Positions 22,823-36,400 of a DNA stretch of 64,000 nt are shown in pieces. The stretch is from Agrocybe praecox (Eukaryota > Basidiomycota > Agaricomycetes > Agaricales > Agrocybaceae). The stretch is taken from contig OZ024842.1 of the NCBI GenBank assembly GCA_964017145.1, positions 2,480,001-2,544,000 of the forward strand, given 5' to 3'. The position numbers and the translations under genes were made by a program. The notes beneath the pieces were generated by a model. It ran no database searches. It worked only from the letters and a program-made list of their open reading frames with translations, and was not told where the DNA came from. Each line of letters opens with the position of its first letter. Within the stretch, counting starts at the first letter, position 1.

Positions 22823-24298
22823 TTACAGTTTGGCTTGTTCCACTTCATCTCGTACTCTGACGATGGCCTTGCCCCATGTTCTCCTGGTTTCAATGGCATC
22901 AAGACCGTCGACTATGCGGTCAAGTTTGTAAACCTCTGAAAATATGACAGGTTTTACTTGTCCAGTTCCAAACATTCTAAAAAAACCAAGTCAGCAAGAT
23001 AACAGTTAAGATACGCTTCGCTAGAATGCGACTTACGATAATATACCATTCCATACTACCGGTACTCGTGGTGGTTCTTTTTCTGTGGAATGATTCGTTA
23101 TTTAACAAAATGTGGGATCTTACGGAGAAAGGACAAACGGATATATGCGCCCCAATGCAAGCCTAGTATTGACACATTTTTCAGAAGGATGAGGTTCATT
23201 GGGACCTTTTATAAGAATATCAGTGCATTTGCGCGTACTCCAATGGGCTATAGGAGGACGTACCTTTTCTATAGTTCCACCCGCAAATCCAATGACGAGA
23301 GCTCGACCTTTCCATGCAATACATTTCAGGGCATCTTATGAATTGAATAAGAATATGTTAGAGAATAGGCAGCAAAGACAATACTGACCGTTAATTAATC
23401 CAACAGGATCATAGATAACATCTACACCCTTCCCGCCAGTAATTTCAAGGACGTCCTTTTGCCAACCCGCAATTGAATAATTGACACCATAGTCAGCACC
23501 TCCGTATCGCTTCGCAATTTCAATCTTCTCGGAGGAACCGGCTGCGGCAATAACTTTGGCACCTAGAGCTATTCACGGGATAAATCGGACGGTAGGAATT
23601 ACACATGATGGATGCGTACCTTTTGCAATTTGAACAGCGGCAATGCCCACTCCTCCAGCTGCAGCAGTCACAAGAACCCATTCTCCTGCAGGGTATGTGA
23701 GACGATACCAATGAAAACTGCACACATAGATGCAACCCACCCTTCTTGAGTTCAGCACGTCCCACAAGAGCTTCGTAACTTGTTGGCCATGTAATGTAGA
23801 GACCTAGGTGGTTCATTAGTCAGACAACGACGCCCGATGGGCGTCATACATGGATGGAACCATCGCAGCAAAAACGTATGCATACCTGCGCCTTGGTCAA
23901 AGGAAAGGTTATCAGGTAAGGGCTTGACGCTCTCGACATTGACTGCTATCTTCTCAGCAAAAGAGCCTGTAGCAGCGCCAAAGACTCTTTGTCCCGGCCT
24001 GAAGCTACTTCCCTCCGGAATGGGTGAATCCTTGGAGATTATACCCGCAAATTCTGTCCCAAGCACAAAGGGCAACGGTGGTTTGTGTTGATACTTTCCT
24101 TGTGCTTGCAGAATCTAACCTTGAGATTAAGTAAAAGAGTAGCAGCCTCTAAATATGGATACGCACGTCGAAAAAATTGAGGCCTGCGCTGTAGACGTCG
24201 ACCAAAACTTGACCGGGGCCTGCTTTAGGTTCCGGTACATTAGTAGAAAGAGGAATCTTGGACGGGTGAGCGAGTTCTTTCACAACAAAGGCGCGCAT
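22823..24298 (-). CDS. Quinone oxidoreductase-like MDR protein with PTS1 (AKL)
   Basis: NADPH-dependent zinc-free medium-chain reductase of the QOR/zeta-crystallin group. The start at 24298 reads MRAFVVKELAHPSKIPLS, followed by GPGQVLVDVYSAGLNFFD, FVLGTEFAGIISKD and RVFGAATGSFAEKIAVN. The nucleotide-binding fold has VLVTAAAGGVGIAAVQIAK, then KVIAAAGSSEKIEIAKRYGA-type sequence (GGADY) and GVDVIYDPVG. The C-terminal part reads FGTGQVKPVIFSEVYKL and WGKAIVRVRDEVEQAKL with the stop at 22823. The final AKL is a canonical peroxisomal targeting signal, so the enzyme may work in peroxisomes, for example reducing enoyl or quinone substrates. No structural zinc Cys cluster is seen. It is convergent with the Rrn5-like gene, 91 bp apart. 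Confidence 0.9.
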
Positions 24299-24336
24299 GA
24301 TTTCTTAGCGGTTGTGGGTATTGAACAACAGTTTAA

Positions 24337-24354
24337 GTACTAGTAGGTACTAGT
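24337..24354 (-). promoter_or_regulatory. Direct repeat GTACTAGT x2 upstream of the quinone oxidoreductase
   Basis: GTACTAGT occurs at 24337-24344 and again at 24347-24354, ten bases apart (one helix turn), about 40-55 bp before the start codon on the minus strand. Each contains the palindrome ACTAGT. This spacing suits paired factor binding, but no known factor is claimed. Confidence 0.3.
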
Positions 24355-24371
24355 CAGTGGTAGTATATGTT

Positions 24372-24398
24372 TGAAAGCACCCCTGATTCGGGCTTTCA
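24372..24398. repeat. Inverted repeat TGAAAGC / GCTTTCA
   Basis: Seven-base perfect arms (24372-24378 and 24392-24398) around a 13-nt loop. It lies in the gap between the quinone oxidoreductase start and the TOM1 stop. Both genes are on the minus strand, so this could be part of the upstream region of the former. It may be chance. Confidence 0.3.
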
Positions 24399-24495
24399 CC
24401 ATAGCCGGCCTACTTCGGGTCCAATCATTACCGGATGGAAGAATAAACAAATATGAATGATGTGTGTATGTTGATTGTACATTGATTTCACTACT

Positions 24496-27400
24496 CTAGC
24501 TGAATGCAAACCCTTCACCTCCCTCATGGATAGCCATTAGTAACTGTTGCCGCAGCATCTCATAAGAACTGTACTGGGGAAGATCGATTTGGTTGAAACC
24601 TATCGGATGTTTGTTAGTCGGTGCAATTCTTTACATTCGACGGATGGGAACTTACATGTATGCGCCTGAGGTAAGCGATCAGGTTCCCCGTAGGCCCGAT
24701 GTATCGAGAACTTCTGAACTCCTTGCACTCCTTGAAGATCGAGGAAACCACTCAGTGGAACTCTAGAAGTGCCCGTGGCAAAGCTCAAAACCTTCGCCCG
24801 TTCTTCTCGGTTGAAAGACTTCAAAGCCCGCCACCACCAGACGATGTTTGGATCTGAACTAGTGTACCCGCTGTAGTCGGTCGCAGCGCGCCATTCATCG
24901 ACGTCAATGTCTGGTGTTCCGGAAATAAGAAGTTCAAGTTCTTGTTCGTTGAACTATGCATACCAAAAGCATTAGAAAACATGTAGATCACATTGCCGTC
25001 AAATCACTCACAATAGTGACCAGATCTTTAGGAATGATTTCATAGAATCCAGCGGATAAGCTCTCGATCTGATCCTTAATGGACGAATAAAGTCGATATT
25101 GGGCCGATAACTGCACAAATTCACGTTTGTTCTCCTGCGTAACAGGAATGGCCTCTCCTCCGTCCTTCAAGGGCACAATACGGTTGACACCGAACTATGG
25201 GAAATGTCAGCAACATACTGGAAATAAACAATGTGTATGACACATACCTCGTCCGCTTCAACGCTAAAGTTAAGGTCAAGCACCGTAGGGTCATTCTCCA
25301 GGATCCAACACAACGAATTGTAATACTCTGGATCAACCCATTCAACATCCCTGTAGTCCACAGGTTTTCCGAGGAGTTGACGATAAAGGCTTCGAGCAAA
25401 GTATGCGTCTAGCAATCGGCCATCGTAGATGGCTTTGCCAATGACTCGTCCGACGAATTTAAAGAAGGATAAATGTTCAGGATTTACCCAAGAATTCTTG
25501 TTGGGTTGATACGTCAACTTATCTGCGGCACATGGCTGGAAGAGTGCATTGTTTGGGTTGAACATTTGGCGGGCCAAGATCTGGAACCATTCTCGAGTAA
25601 GACCACCAGCATCAACACCTTCTTCATCGTAGAAACGGACGCTAAGTTTACCGTGCTTGATTTGCTCTCCGGTCTTTCGTTGAAGGTACAAGAAACTGTC
25701 TTCAAAGAGGCGAGGTCGACGAACGTTCAATTGCAGCGTGCCATAATGTTCTCTGATATGAGGCTTGCGATGTAGCTGCTGGTTGAAGTAGTTTCTTTTG
25801 TTGTCAAAATCTAGAACGCGGGAATTGTTGACTAGCAAGGAGAATGATCCACTCATCAACGATGGGTTGTTGCGAACCATAACGTTGAGAATTTTACGGT
25901 GTGCATCGGTGAATGATATGAAGAGTTCTTCCATGGACTCTTTCGGTGTCGTCGGAGATCTGGGCGAAGCAGAAGCGCGTACAAGACGGGAAGCAGTTGC
26001 TGAACTTTTCGAGCCGACAAATTTACAAACGACCATCAAAGCCTCTATCAAAGGAAGAAGGACAGTCGCAATGTGGGCCTTTTCTGCATCTTCCCCGACC
26101 AGAGATAAACAATCTCCCAAACGACGCCATAACGGAGTAAACCTGAATGCTTCGTATATAGCCTGAACCTTTTCAACTTCTTCGTTAGGTGTTATAGTCG
26201 GACCACCGGGAGTTACAGGCTTGGGGGTGTACATGTAGTCGATAGTTTTCAGGACACGGAGCAGTTTTGCTTGTGTGGAAGAAGCCGCCGAAAATTTAGC
26301 AGCAACTGAACTCATCAGAGTATCATTGTCTGCATTCTGCAAACCAACCGCCAATTCATCCAGATCTGAGTAGAGTAATTGCCCAAATTCCTGAGCTTTC
26401 GCTTTCAACTCATGGGCAATGATATCACGAGAATCGGGAATATGAGACAAGTGTTGTATCAGGGCAAGGCTTTGTTGGAACGTGCGACCAGAGCACTCTC
26501 CCACAGTCAAAATATTGACGATGAATCGAAGGGTTGAATTTGGTACTTGAGGAGGGTGAGGAAGAATATCCTTCCCTTCAATTGTTGCGGCGGGTTTGCT
26601 TGTACTTGTATCGGGTGGGATTCCTGAAGCACTAATTGGATCTACTAAGGTACTATGTCAATCTTGGAAATTTATCCCGAGAAAATTTCCTTACCTATGG
26701 GCTGTGAGACAGGAGCGCTGTCTTCTGGTTGGACAGTAGAGGACCCTGAATTTGTGTTGATCGGTGTGGGAATGACTCCAGTGGTATTAGTAGCGGTTGC
26801 TTGTGCGATTGGCAAAAGTACAGATGTTTCTGAGGCTTCCTTTATCTGTTCTTTGAGTGTCGTTAGAGGACGCGTGACTGTAGCGAGCAAACCGACAACG
26901 GCCTCGAGGATGGCAGGCGTCCGCAGCAAGCTTTGTCGATCCAGAAGGTTCAAGAGAAGGACAAGCGGATAATGTGTTTGTGCCGATTGCTTTTCCTTTC
27001 CTTTGCCTTTCTTAGCATTGGCTTTTCTTAGACCTTGTGGAATTTCGTGTTCTGTCAAGAAGAACATTGACGATGATTCGTTCGTGGTGACAATATATGT
27101 AAGAGCCTCTAAGCATCTTTGCGCTATGAGATCAGGCACATTTTCTATTTGAGAGGAGGGGAGTGAGGTTATCGAGGAATCAGGCGCCTTCTGCTTTCCT
27201 GCGGCTTTTGGAGTTTGAGGTTTGGAATCCCTACTACGAACTGTCATCTGAGAAAAGCTTTTATCCACTGCAGCAAGATCAGCGGTCCCATCCTGCAAGA
27301 TGCCGAGAAGGATATTGAAAAGATCGGTCCGCGTCTTCGCATTCTCGCATAAATTGACCAGCACTTTGAACAAGAGATTCTTCTTTAGAACTTGAGGGAA

Positions 27401-30400
27401 GAATAACAACCGGACCAACACTGCCACATTACTTCGATCTAGAAGTAAGATCGCATCATGCTGGTGAATATATTTTCGCAATTGGTTTGGAGGTGGAACG
27501 CTGCGCGCTGGATTGCGGCCGGCAAGGGAACGGCCACCATGTAACTCATCGCGATATGCACCAGCTTCCGCGATCATATGAGCAGGCAAGGATTGGATGA
27601 AGCCATCTTCCTGATCGAGTAGCACGGATTGTCGCAAACTTGGATCTAGGCTCGCAATAAAACTAGCTGGATCAATTTCAGCAGCCTCTCTGACGGGGGC
27701 TCTTGCAGCTTCCTCTGTCCTACGACGAGCCCGTTCCATTGCTTCTTGTTGGATGATTTCTGCACGGATTTCAGGTGGCAAGGCGTCAAGAAACTCGGAA
27801 CTGATCTGCGAGTCTGGCGGTCGTTCTACTCTTGATGCTTGTTGGTCTCGCACGTGCTGGTTAAGTACCTCTTCTCTCATGTCATCAGGAAGAGCCTCTA
27901 GGAATGTGGGATCTATGCCAGTGTCGGTAATGTCAACTGGACTTCCGTGAATCATGACAGTAACCCGTTCTGATGGAGCTGGATTAGATGCAGAAGAAGA
28001 CTCTGCCGCCGGCTCCTCCGCAGGATGAGCTGTAGATTCTTGAGCTTCAACGGAATGCGACGTTGTCGATCCGACTGTAGGCGCGTCAATCATCTCCAGG
28101 TCCGCATCAGAGGAGGCTGCATCTCGCATAGAAATATCCTGCGCAATAGGCTCGGGCTCTGCGTTAGAAACTGCTAGATTTTCTTCAGTAGACACTTGGG
28201 GAACTTCGACAGGCGCCTCGCTAGACTGAGGAAGAGGAGTTGCGTTTGCTTCAGCAGTGTTAGCGGGCAGACCTGGCTCCTCCAACAATCCTGGCGCAGG
28301 AGAAACCTTTTCTTCGTCGCTCTCACTTTTTGCGGCTGAGGATGCTTTATTTTTGGCTTCTTCTTCTGCCAACATCTTTGCTTTCTTCATCGCTTCTACA
28401 GCTGCGGGGAGCATTGCGAGTACGACGTGGTTCGCCAATTTGCCTACGCGTTCTGCCACGAAATCGCCGTGAAGGATCTTCATTTCTTCGGCCCACCTTT
28501 GGAGCGTGGGCAATGGATCAAACTCACGGCCTTGTTTGTGATTTTGTGGCCGTGGAACTCTTTCAGAACGGCTGGATGTGCCCATGAATCGTCGGCCATG
28601 TGCTTGAAGAATAGCACCGGCAGGAACTTCAATGCGGAAGGTTTCACCCCCTCCACCTTCATGGGATATGATTTGCTGTATCATCTGCAACGAACCTTCT
28701 CCAAGCATTTCTTGTATTGTTTGGAAGAGATTTGGCGGGCTAGTCCCAATAATCCTTTGCGCCTGCCGTAACCCTCTATGTTGTTGGCTGTGTGAACGAT
28801 TGGAATTAGACATGTCCAGAAGCAAAGGATGAGTTGTTGTTTCTGGAGCAGCCACAGAGTTTCTTGAGCGACCGAAGGGCTGTTGATCTGTATAATATGT
28901 AAATCATAGTTCGGAAGGGAAAAGGTTATACTGACCATTAGAGCGATGTCGACGGTGGACAAAGAGACCGCCAATATCTCGAGCACCTGCGTTGAGGAAA
29001 GTATCCCCAAATAATATACCTGCGTTCTCAAAGTTCCCATTTTCGACTGCAAAGTCCTCTTCATCAGACGCCATTTCGAGTTCGTCCTCTTCATGATTCA
29101 CTTGTATGGGTACTGTTGTCATTATGATTAAATAAAATTGCAGGCACTGGAGTGAAGATTATGACTGACCTCCATGAATCGGAATCGCATCATCATTAAT
29201 GTTCTCTAATTCCAAGCCGAGCCCGTCCCTTTCATCTTGCATGTCCTATTGTAAACATTAGCTAAAATGTCATGAGATGTGAACAATGCAATAAGATGCC
29301 GTACCTCCCATAGCATGCCTTCATCGTCATCATCCTCGTCAACTTCATCAACTTCGTGATGTTCATCTTCGTCGCTGTCCCTTTCTTCATCATCGTCATC
29401 CTCGGCACCTTCATCTTGAACAAGATTTTCCTCGTCGTCGTCCTCGGCCTCATCCCATACTTCTTCTGAGTCGTGATTCGCGTGATCTATATCATCCTCC
29501 CCCTCGTCCGATTCGGACGCTGAGGTATCTTCGCTGCCTGTCTCTTCTCCGTACTCCATTTCAACATCTTCCTCGTCCTCGTCTTCATCCATGTCCTCAT
29601 CTTCAGAATAGTGGTGCTCGTCCATTTCCTGTTGAGCGCATTGAGTCAGGAATAGGAGATATAGGAAGAACAGCACATGAACACACCCCAGAATACATGC
29701 CAAGCGCAGAGTTTCGATACAAATCGGGTGTTTCTTCCCTGTTGTCTTCATCCATATCGTCGTCTTCATCTTCGTCTTCATCTTCGGAAACACTGTCGTC
29801 TTTCTTCGTGTCGTCTTTGCTTTTAGTAGAATTGCGACTCATTTTGATGGCGATTTTAGTCCTAAAATGGTAACAATGTAAGTCCAATGAAGGTATTTTT
29901 GAAAGTAAAGCATACAAAAACTCCAAAGGGCGCAGAATGGCCGCGACCAAATTCCGCACATTCGGATAATTGAGATCGACCTCGGAGAGAGCGCTTGTCA
30001 GGACAGCGACAAAATTCTTTTCCAGCATAATCTTCGCCAAGTGGGTCGGCACGTCATCTTGTTGTTTCCTAGAGTTAGTGGCATTGACCCGGACAGTAAG
30101 CAAGCGATGGCAAAGGTCAGCGAGAGCGAGCAAACGTCCATATCGCGCTTCTACGCTGTTCACAGTTGCCGAGACATCTTTAATGGCGCGATTAATAGTT
30201 TCTAAGACAAATTTGCGGACAAAAATCAAGTCATTCGAAACTTCTTTAGGTTCTGGTCCGGGAGAGGTGTCGACACAAAGAGCCCCAATCAGGTTCATCG
30301 CCCAACTGCAAAGTAAACCACGGTTCCGTTGCTTTGCATCAGAGGCCGAGTTAATTGTGCCGTAGGTGATAAGCTCAGTCAAAAGGAATTGAAGTGTGAT

Positions 30401-33400
30401 ATTCCTGAATTTGTTGCTGGATTCCTTTGAGGGGGTCTGTTGGACGCGTCGTTTTGTAGAATACGACAAGAAGGCAACTTTGCAAGCATCGTACGAGAGA
30501 AGCAACTCCGTTAAACATTGCATCAAGAAACACATATACTGATGTTTATCGTTGACATCGGGTTGGGGCGAAGTTGCATCGGATGTTTGGGTAGTCGATA
30601 ACCCGGGCGAAACCATTTCTGTCTTAGCTGCTTCTGCTTCGATAGGTGCATTGGAAGTATTCTCTTGAGAGGCTGCTGCAGCAGTGGGCAAGTCGTTGAG
30701 GAGCTTCATAGTACTCATGAGTTCAGTAACCAGCAATGCCACCACAGTTTCTGCCGATTTGGGGGTAACAGCCGGGGAACTGATTGTGGGGGTATCTACC
30801 TGCATGTCGGATGTATTGTCAAGGGCAGAAGATGTTGGCTTGTCTTGTGAGTTAAGCTCACTTCGGAGCTTGATGTGCGGAGAAGGCGAATAAGGATAGT
30901 CAAGCTGGCAAAGGCTCTTCGTAGTGTCTATGAAGATGTCCACGTCACGCAAAGCGATGGCACTGCAATTGCGAACAAAGACATTGATGTCAACGACTCG
31001 TGTCCTCGGTTGCTGGAAATATCGCTTGATGGTCTGTTGCATAACGCCTTGTATTGTGGAGGCATCTTCCACGAGGTGACGCAGAATGGTCGCCACATAG
31101 GACGAACCGCCTGTCACGGCAGACTGGCGAAGCCTTTTGAACAGCGAAACCAGTCCATCGCGCAGAACGAATTGGGAAGCCATATCTCTATCTCTGGTAA
31201 GCAATACAAAAAGTCGTAGAACCGACAACAGTTCATCGGCCGGTAGGTCATCCACCGCAAGAAGTTTGAGACAGAAGTCGAATACGATGGATTTTGCCTC
31301 TGTGCGGAGAGGTCCTACCGAGATGCTTTCGTGAACAATGGGTTCACCTTCTTTGGGTAGCGATATCGTTCGTGGCTCATCTGAGAGTGTAAAAAGAGCT
31401 TCGGTGACTAGTAGATGGGCGGCAAGCCATCGTGGGGGATGCTCCAGGTTGCTACATGACAGTAACAACGCTAGCAAATGACCCATAAGCGCGTCCCGTA
31501 ATTCCAGATTCAGGGCAGAAGGTTTCTCGCATAAGACCAGAGCGAGGAGCCGACAACGGTTTGCTAGAGGTTGTTCCTGAGTATCATATGCGAATACTGA
31601 GAAGGTTTTGATGTCGTCGACTAAATTTCGGACGGCCTCCTCCTGGTATTTACTTGATTTTGTGAATGCGATATGAAGATCAAAGAGAAGGGAGAGGTGT
31701 TCATCGATGAGCAACAATGCCTGCTTGCTGATGCTTGCTCTCAATGGTTCTCTAGCCTCATCTAGAGCTTGACGCCATTCCTCTGCACTTTTTCCTGCGG
31801 GTAGTTGAATACCCGAATCTTCTCTGTCACTCGAAGCAGGGACTGCATTCGAAGATTGAGCCTCGTCGGTAACTAAGACTTGTGCACTACTTTCCTGCGG
31901 AACGACATCTCCTATTTGAGCTTCAGCCGGTTGTCCGTCCACTGACGTTGCAGTTGCTGTGGGTTCTATTGCAACGATAGGGGGTTCTGGTACCGGGTCA
32001 GGTGGAAGGGGGAAGGGATGAGATAAGAGAAGCTCGGTAGCGCTGTTGACGTTGTTATGAGTTCGTGTCAAAGCGCGCTCTGCAGCAGACCGAGGAAATC
32101 CCATATCGGTCAAAATTCGTATACGGGTTTCATCTGGTCCTGATGGCCTGGTTACGGCGGCCGGGACTGTGGTTGTTGCAATATCAACGGCGGTAGGATC
32201 ACCTTTGGACTCCTCATTCTCCCCATTGGCCATTTCAAGGACTGATCGCACAACATATCTGCTGACTCCAAGAGGTGCATGTATAAGCCAAGGCGCTTCC
32301 CAAAGTGTACGAAGAATGGGAAGGGAAGCAGAGCGAAGTTTGACTAGGAAGTTATGGGGCTCGAAATAGTCAAGGTCTGTGTCCGCTTTGTCGCGAGTCG
32401 TTATCAAGAGAGTCTGACCGGATTCAAAAAGAGGTTTCGATGAGACGATAGGGTGAATGAGGTGTAACGCTACTTTGATAGCACCATAGGCGTGTAGTAA
32501 CTCCTTCCTTTCTGAATCTGTCCGATTTGCCTCCTTGATGTCAGTAATCTCTGCAATTTTGGCAGCCAAAATTTCGCAGATATCAAATATACCATCAAAG
32601 CCTTTCGCCTGGTAGAAAGCGAAGAGCTCGACGGTATGCAAAGTGTTCGTATTTGTACGCTCTGCAATGAATTTAGCCAGTTTGTAATGTGAATTATAAG
32701 TATAGAGGTACGGACCGTCCACCAGCAATAAGGAGAATAACGCAAATACAACGCTGTAATAGTTATAGAGGGAAGCTTTGTTGTCTATAGGAGAGTTAGC
32801 AAATATAGCGAGTAAAAAATAATCAGCAAAATCTTACTAAAATCTTTGAGAGTAAGATGCATCAACATGATCTCAGCAACAATTTTTGAAGACTCCGCTA
32901 TTTGTTTCTTTTGGGCCGAGTCAGGATTTCTGCGAGCGTGGAACATTTTCACCATCGCTTAAAACTAATATTAGTGGGAGGATTACAAGAGGGGGTTTGT
33001 GTTAAAATAATACCTTGGAAGAAAGGTGACAATGCATTTGGAAGTCCCTGTGTGATATGTCGAAGTGAAGAAGCATTCAATTCCTTGGGGCCGTCGTGTT
33101 TTTCATTGCCTTCAGAATGACCCAAGTTCTGAATGGTTTCGCCATCAGACCGTGTCCCATTCGTATGTGAAGTCACGCCATTAGAAATAGGGGTATCCAT
33201 ATTAGGCAATTCAGTGACTGCTGGATTAGGGGACCCTTCCAAAGGTGACGAACTTCCCGATTGCTGGACTTCGATGCCTTTCGATGCCAGACCTAAGTTG
33301 AGAGCTATGTTCTCCCAGATGCTGGCCCGATGAAGTGTGCCGAGGTCGGTAAGGACATGCAATGGAGTATTGCTCATTAAGGTTTGCAATAGACCTATGG

Positions 33401-36400
33401 CAGCCCTCCCCTGGGAGTGACCCGTGGTGGCAAAGACATCTGAGAGCAAAGTTATTCTTATATGGAGAATTACCAGACTTCTGAAATTTTGGTTGGCCAA
33501 TTCAAGACCATCGACTAAAAGTAAAATATTAGACAGTGTCGTGTACTTATCACGTTGTATATAAAATACTCACCAGGGAGCTCGACAAACGAGAGAAGTT
33601 TGGAAGACTCCTCAATGGAGTCCCAGAAAAACCTAGTGTCTTCCAGTGATGCCTTGACGATTGCTGACAAATGAACCAAAGTGTCTTTCGTTGCCACTTC
33701 CGTCATCGTGCGTAGCACTTGGACCATTGAATCGGACGATACACTGTTGGCAAAATCATAGGGAAGACATGGGAGCCCTGTCAGTCGTCCAAACCCCTGC
33801 AGACCGTCTGCCGTGGTGACAAAGTCTCTACAGTGCGGCGGGTGCTGGAAGAAGCCTTCCAAAAACTTTGCGATGGGTAAATAGGAGGACTTTTAAGAGT
33901 TAAAAGGAGGACGCACTCGACCAATGATGTCAATATACGAGACAACAATATTGTTATGGCTCTTCACATTTTCATCCTCCTCATCGCTGTCTTGCTCAGG
34001 AGTCTCCGCAGCTCGCTCGGTATTCTGCTCAGCTTTATTGAATGAAGATGCTTCATCTCGCATTGCAACGTCATCATCCCCATCAACCTCAGAGTTCACC
34101 GAGACAAGCTGGTACCAATGTCTGATATTCGACGGGGGTACATAGCTCATCCCCAATGATTCAATGTGGCTAAAAGTAGACTTGAGTGCTTCAAAGACGG
34201 CACCTTTCAAGAATGGATGGTGCCGGATAAGTTCGTCGACAGCTGTACCAACGATGACAGCGTTCTCTTTGTCGATTAAAACCTTCAAGTGTTTCTCTGA
34301 AGTGAAGATGGAGAAAATGGTGGGGATGATGCTGGGTCTCTTTGCCAATAACGCTTGCCCCGTTTCATTCAGACACAACGCACCAATGGCATTTGTTACA
34401 GCTTGCACAACCTAGGAAAACAAATTAGGGTCAATTATTTCAACAAGTCGAAAACTCTCTCACTTCGATGGCAGGTTCAATGCCAATTTCGATGGCCTTG
34501 TAAAACATCTCCGGTAAACCAGCTTCTTGAATGATAGAGAGGGATGTTGGCTCATTGTGAACAAAGGTAGACATTATGTTGATGGCTGGGGAATGTTAAA
34601 AATCACAAAACAAAATCGGTTATAAAGAAAAGAAAGTTAAATACCCAATGGGAAAATATTTGGCCCAAAAAGACCCCGATACTCCAGAATCTTCCTTATG
34701 GACTTCAACAAAGACATGTCGATCAGACCTCGAAGCCCTTCTGCAGTGCCCGAAGACTGCATCATTCGATGCATGGAGCGCAAAATATGTTTAAGGACCG
34801 CCGTTCTTTGTATCGGAAGTTCGCCTAATCAAGAAAAATATATCGATATAATATTTTGCAGCAGTAATAAGTAACTTACCGATCCCTGATAAAGCGCATG
34901 GTTGGTTCTTAGTAGCATATTCCTTGATGTCGAAATCAATTTCGTACTATGAAACCACTAGTCAGTACAGTTAGATACCATACAGAACGCTGCACTTACT
35001 TCAATTCTGTCCACAAGAATATCAACACCACGCGATGCACAAAAGAGACTGAAAGCATTGGTGAAACTGTAAAGAACATTGTCGACTAATTGCATCGTCT
35101 TCGATATGACAGGAAGCCGGAATGAGGATCTGTTCTCCATGATCTGGATAAGAAGGGGTACAAGGCCAGCTCCGACGACCATGTTCCCCCCTGAAGCATG
35201 AGACGCAATGTATGTTATGAACGAAAGTAAAGCTTCGACGAATGCGTGAGGAAGTTTAGATTCGGGGTTTGCGACTTCTGACACCATTTTGCGAAGTAGG
35301 GCCATAAGAATGCCGTGGTTTACGCCTGCATTCACCGAGGTGAGAACCTCTTGAATTTTGCTCTTATATCGGGCGAGAGCATCCAAGGCTGCAATGGCAG
35401 ATGTTTGGACACTGACAGGAATCCCTTGGTCAACTTGAAGCAACTCCGCAATATGAGCAATTAAATCAGGTTCGTAAAGGAATAAGGCTGAAGTGGCTTG
35501 CGATTCCGAATGAGTATGTCCGTAGATCGCAATGGCAAGCAAGCGGATAACAATCAACTTTTCTCTTTCATGCTTCCTGCCTGGGAATAGCGATGTCGCT
35601 GAGCGGATTCGACATAGAAGCTCGTACGTTTCACTCTCCGGCACTGTATATGTTTGAATGGCATCAGCGAGAACATTGACCGCAGGCTGTGCGAGAATAG
35701 TGGCTTCGTCGAGTCGGAATTGCACTGCACTGGAGGTGGTATTTGCAGGAGTCACAGATTGTACCTTTTTAGGAGACGTAAACGGGCTTTCGACAATTTC
35801 TTCGGCCTTATTGTCGTTTGCAGTTGATACCGATGTTTCTGTCCTGTAGAAGCTGAAGTTTACTTCACGAGCTTCTGGTGGAACATCTTCAAGATCACCA
35901 TCGCCTTTACTTCCTACCAAATCCACAAGACCGATTCCATGTTCGCGTAAATGTGGCCATCTCTTGGCTAAGGACTGCAGACGGGTGGTGGAGATGCTAA
36001 GTGCGTGTGAAACAGCAGGTTGTGCTGAATATTGCTGGGATGGCCGCAGGAGGAGGTTCAACGCTAGTATTAGAATGTCTAAATCTGATGTAGATAACAA
36101 GCTGTTTAGCCGCTGGAGAAAATATCAGATGTTGAACGAAAGAGATCGAAGGAATGGCATACATCGTACGAGCTAAACGTCTTGCGATTGGTGGAATTCT
36201 CAAGAAGCAGCCTCTCAAAACGAAGTACTTCAGAAAGAAGCTCTTTCGAAAATGGGCTGAATGGCTGCAGCTGGAGTTTCTCCACGTTGTATTCGCGGAT
36301 AATTTCATCCATAATGTCGTCGAACTTGTTGAGGACCTTAATCCATGCATTCAGGTCGGACCGTGGCCATTTCCAAGAGTCTATATCTTTCAATATGCCG

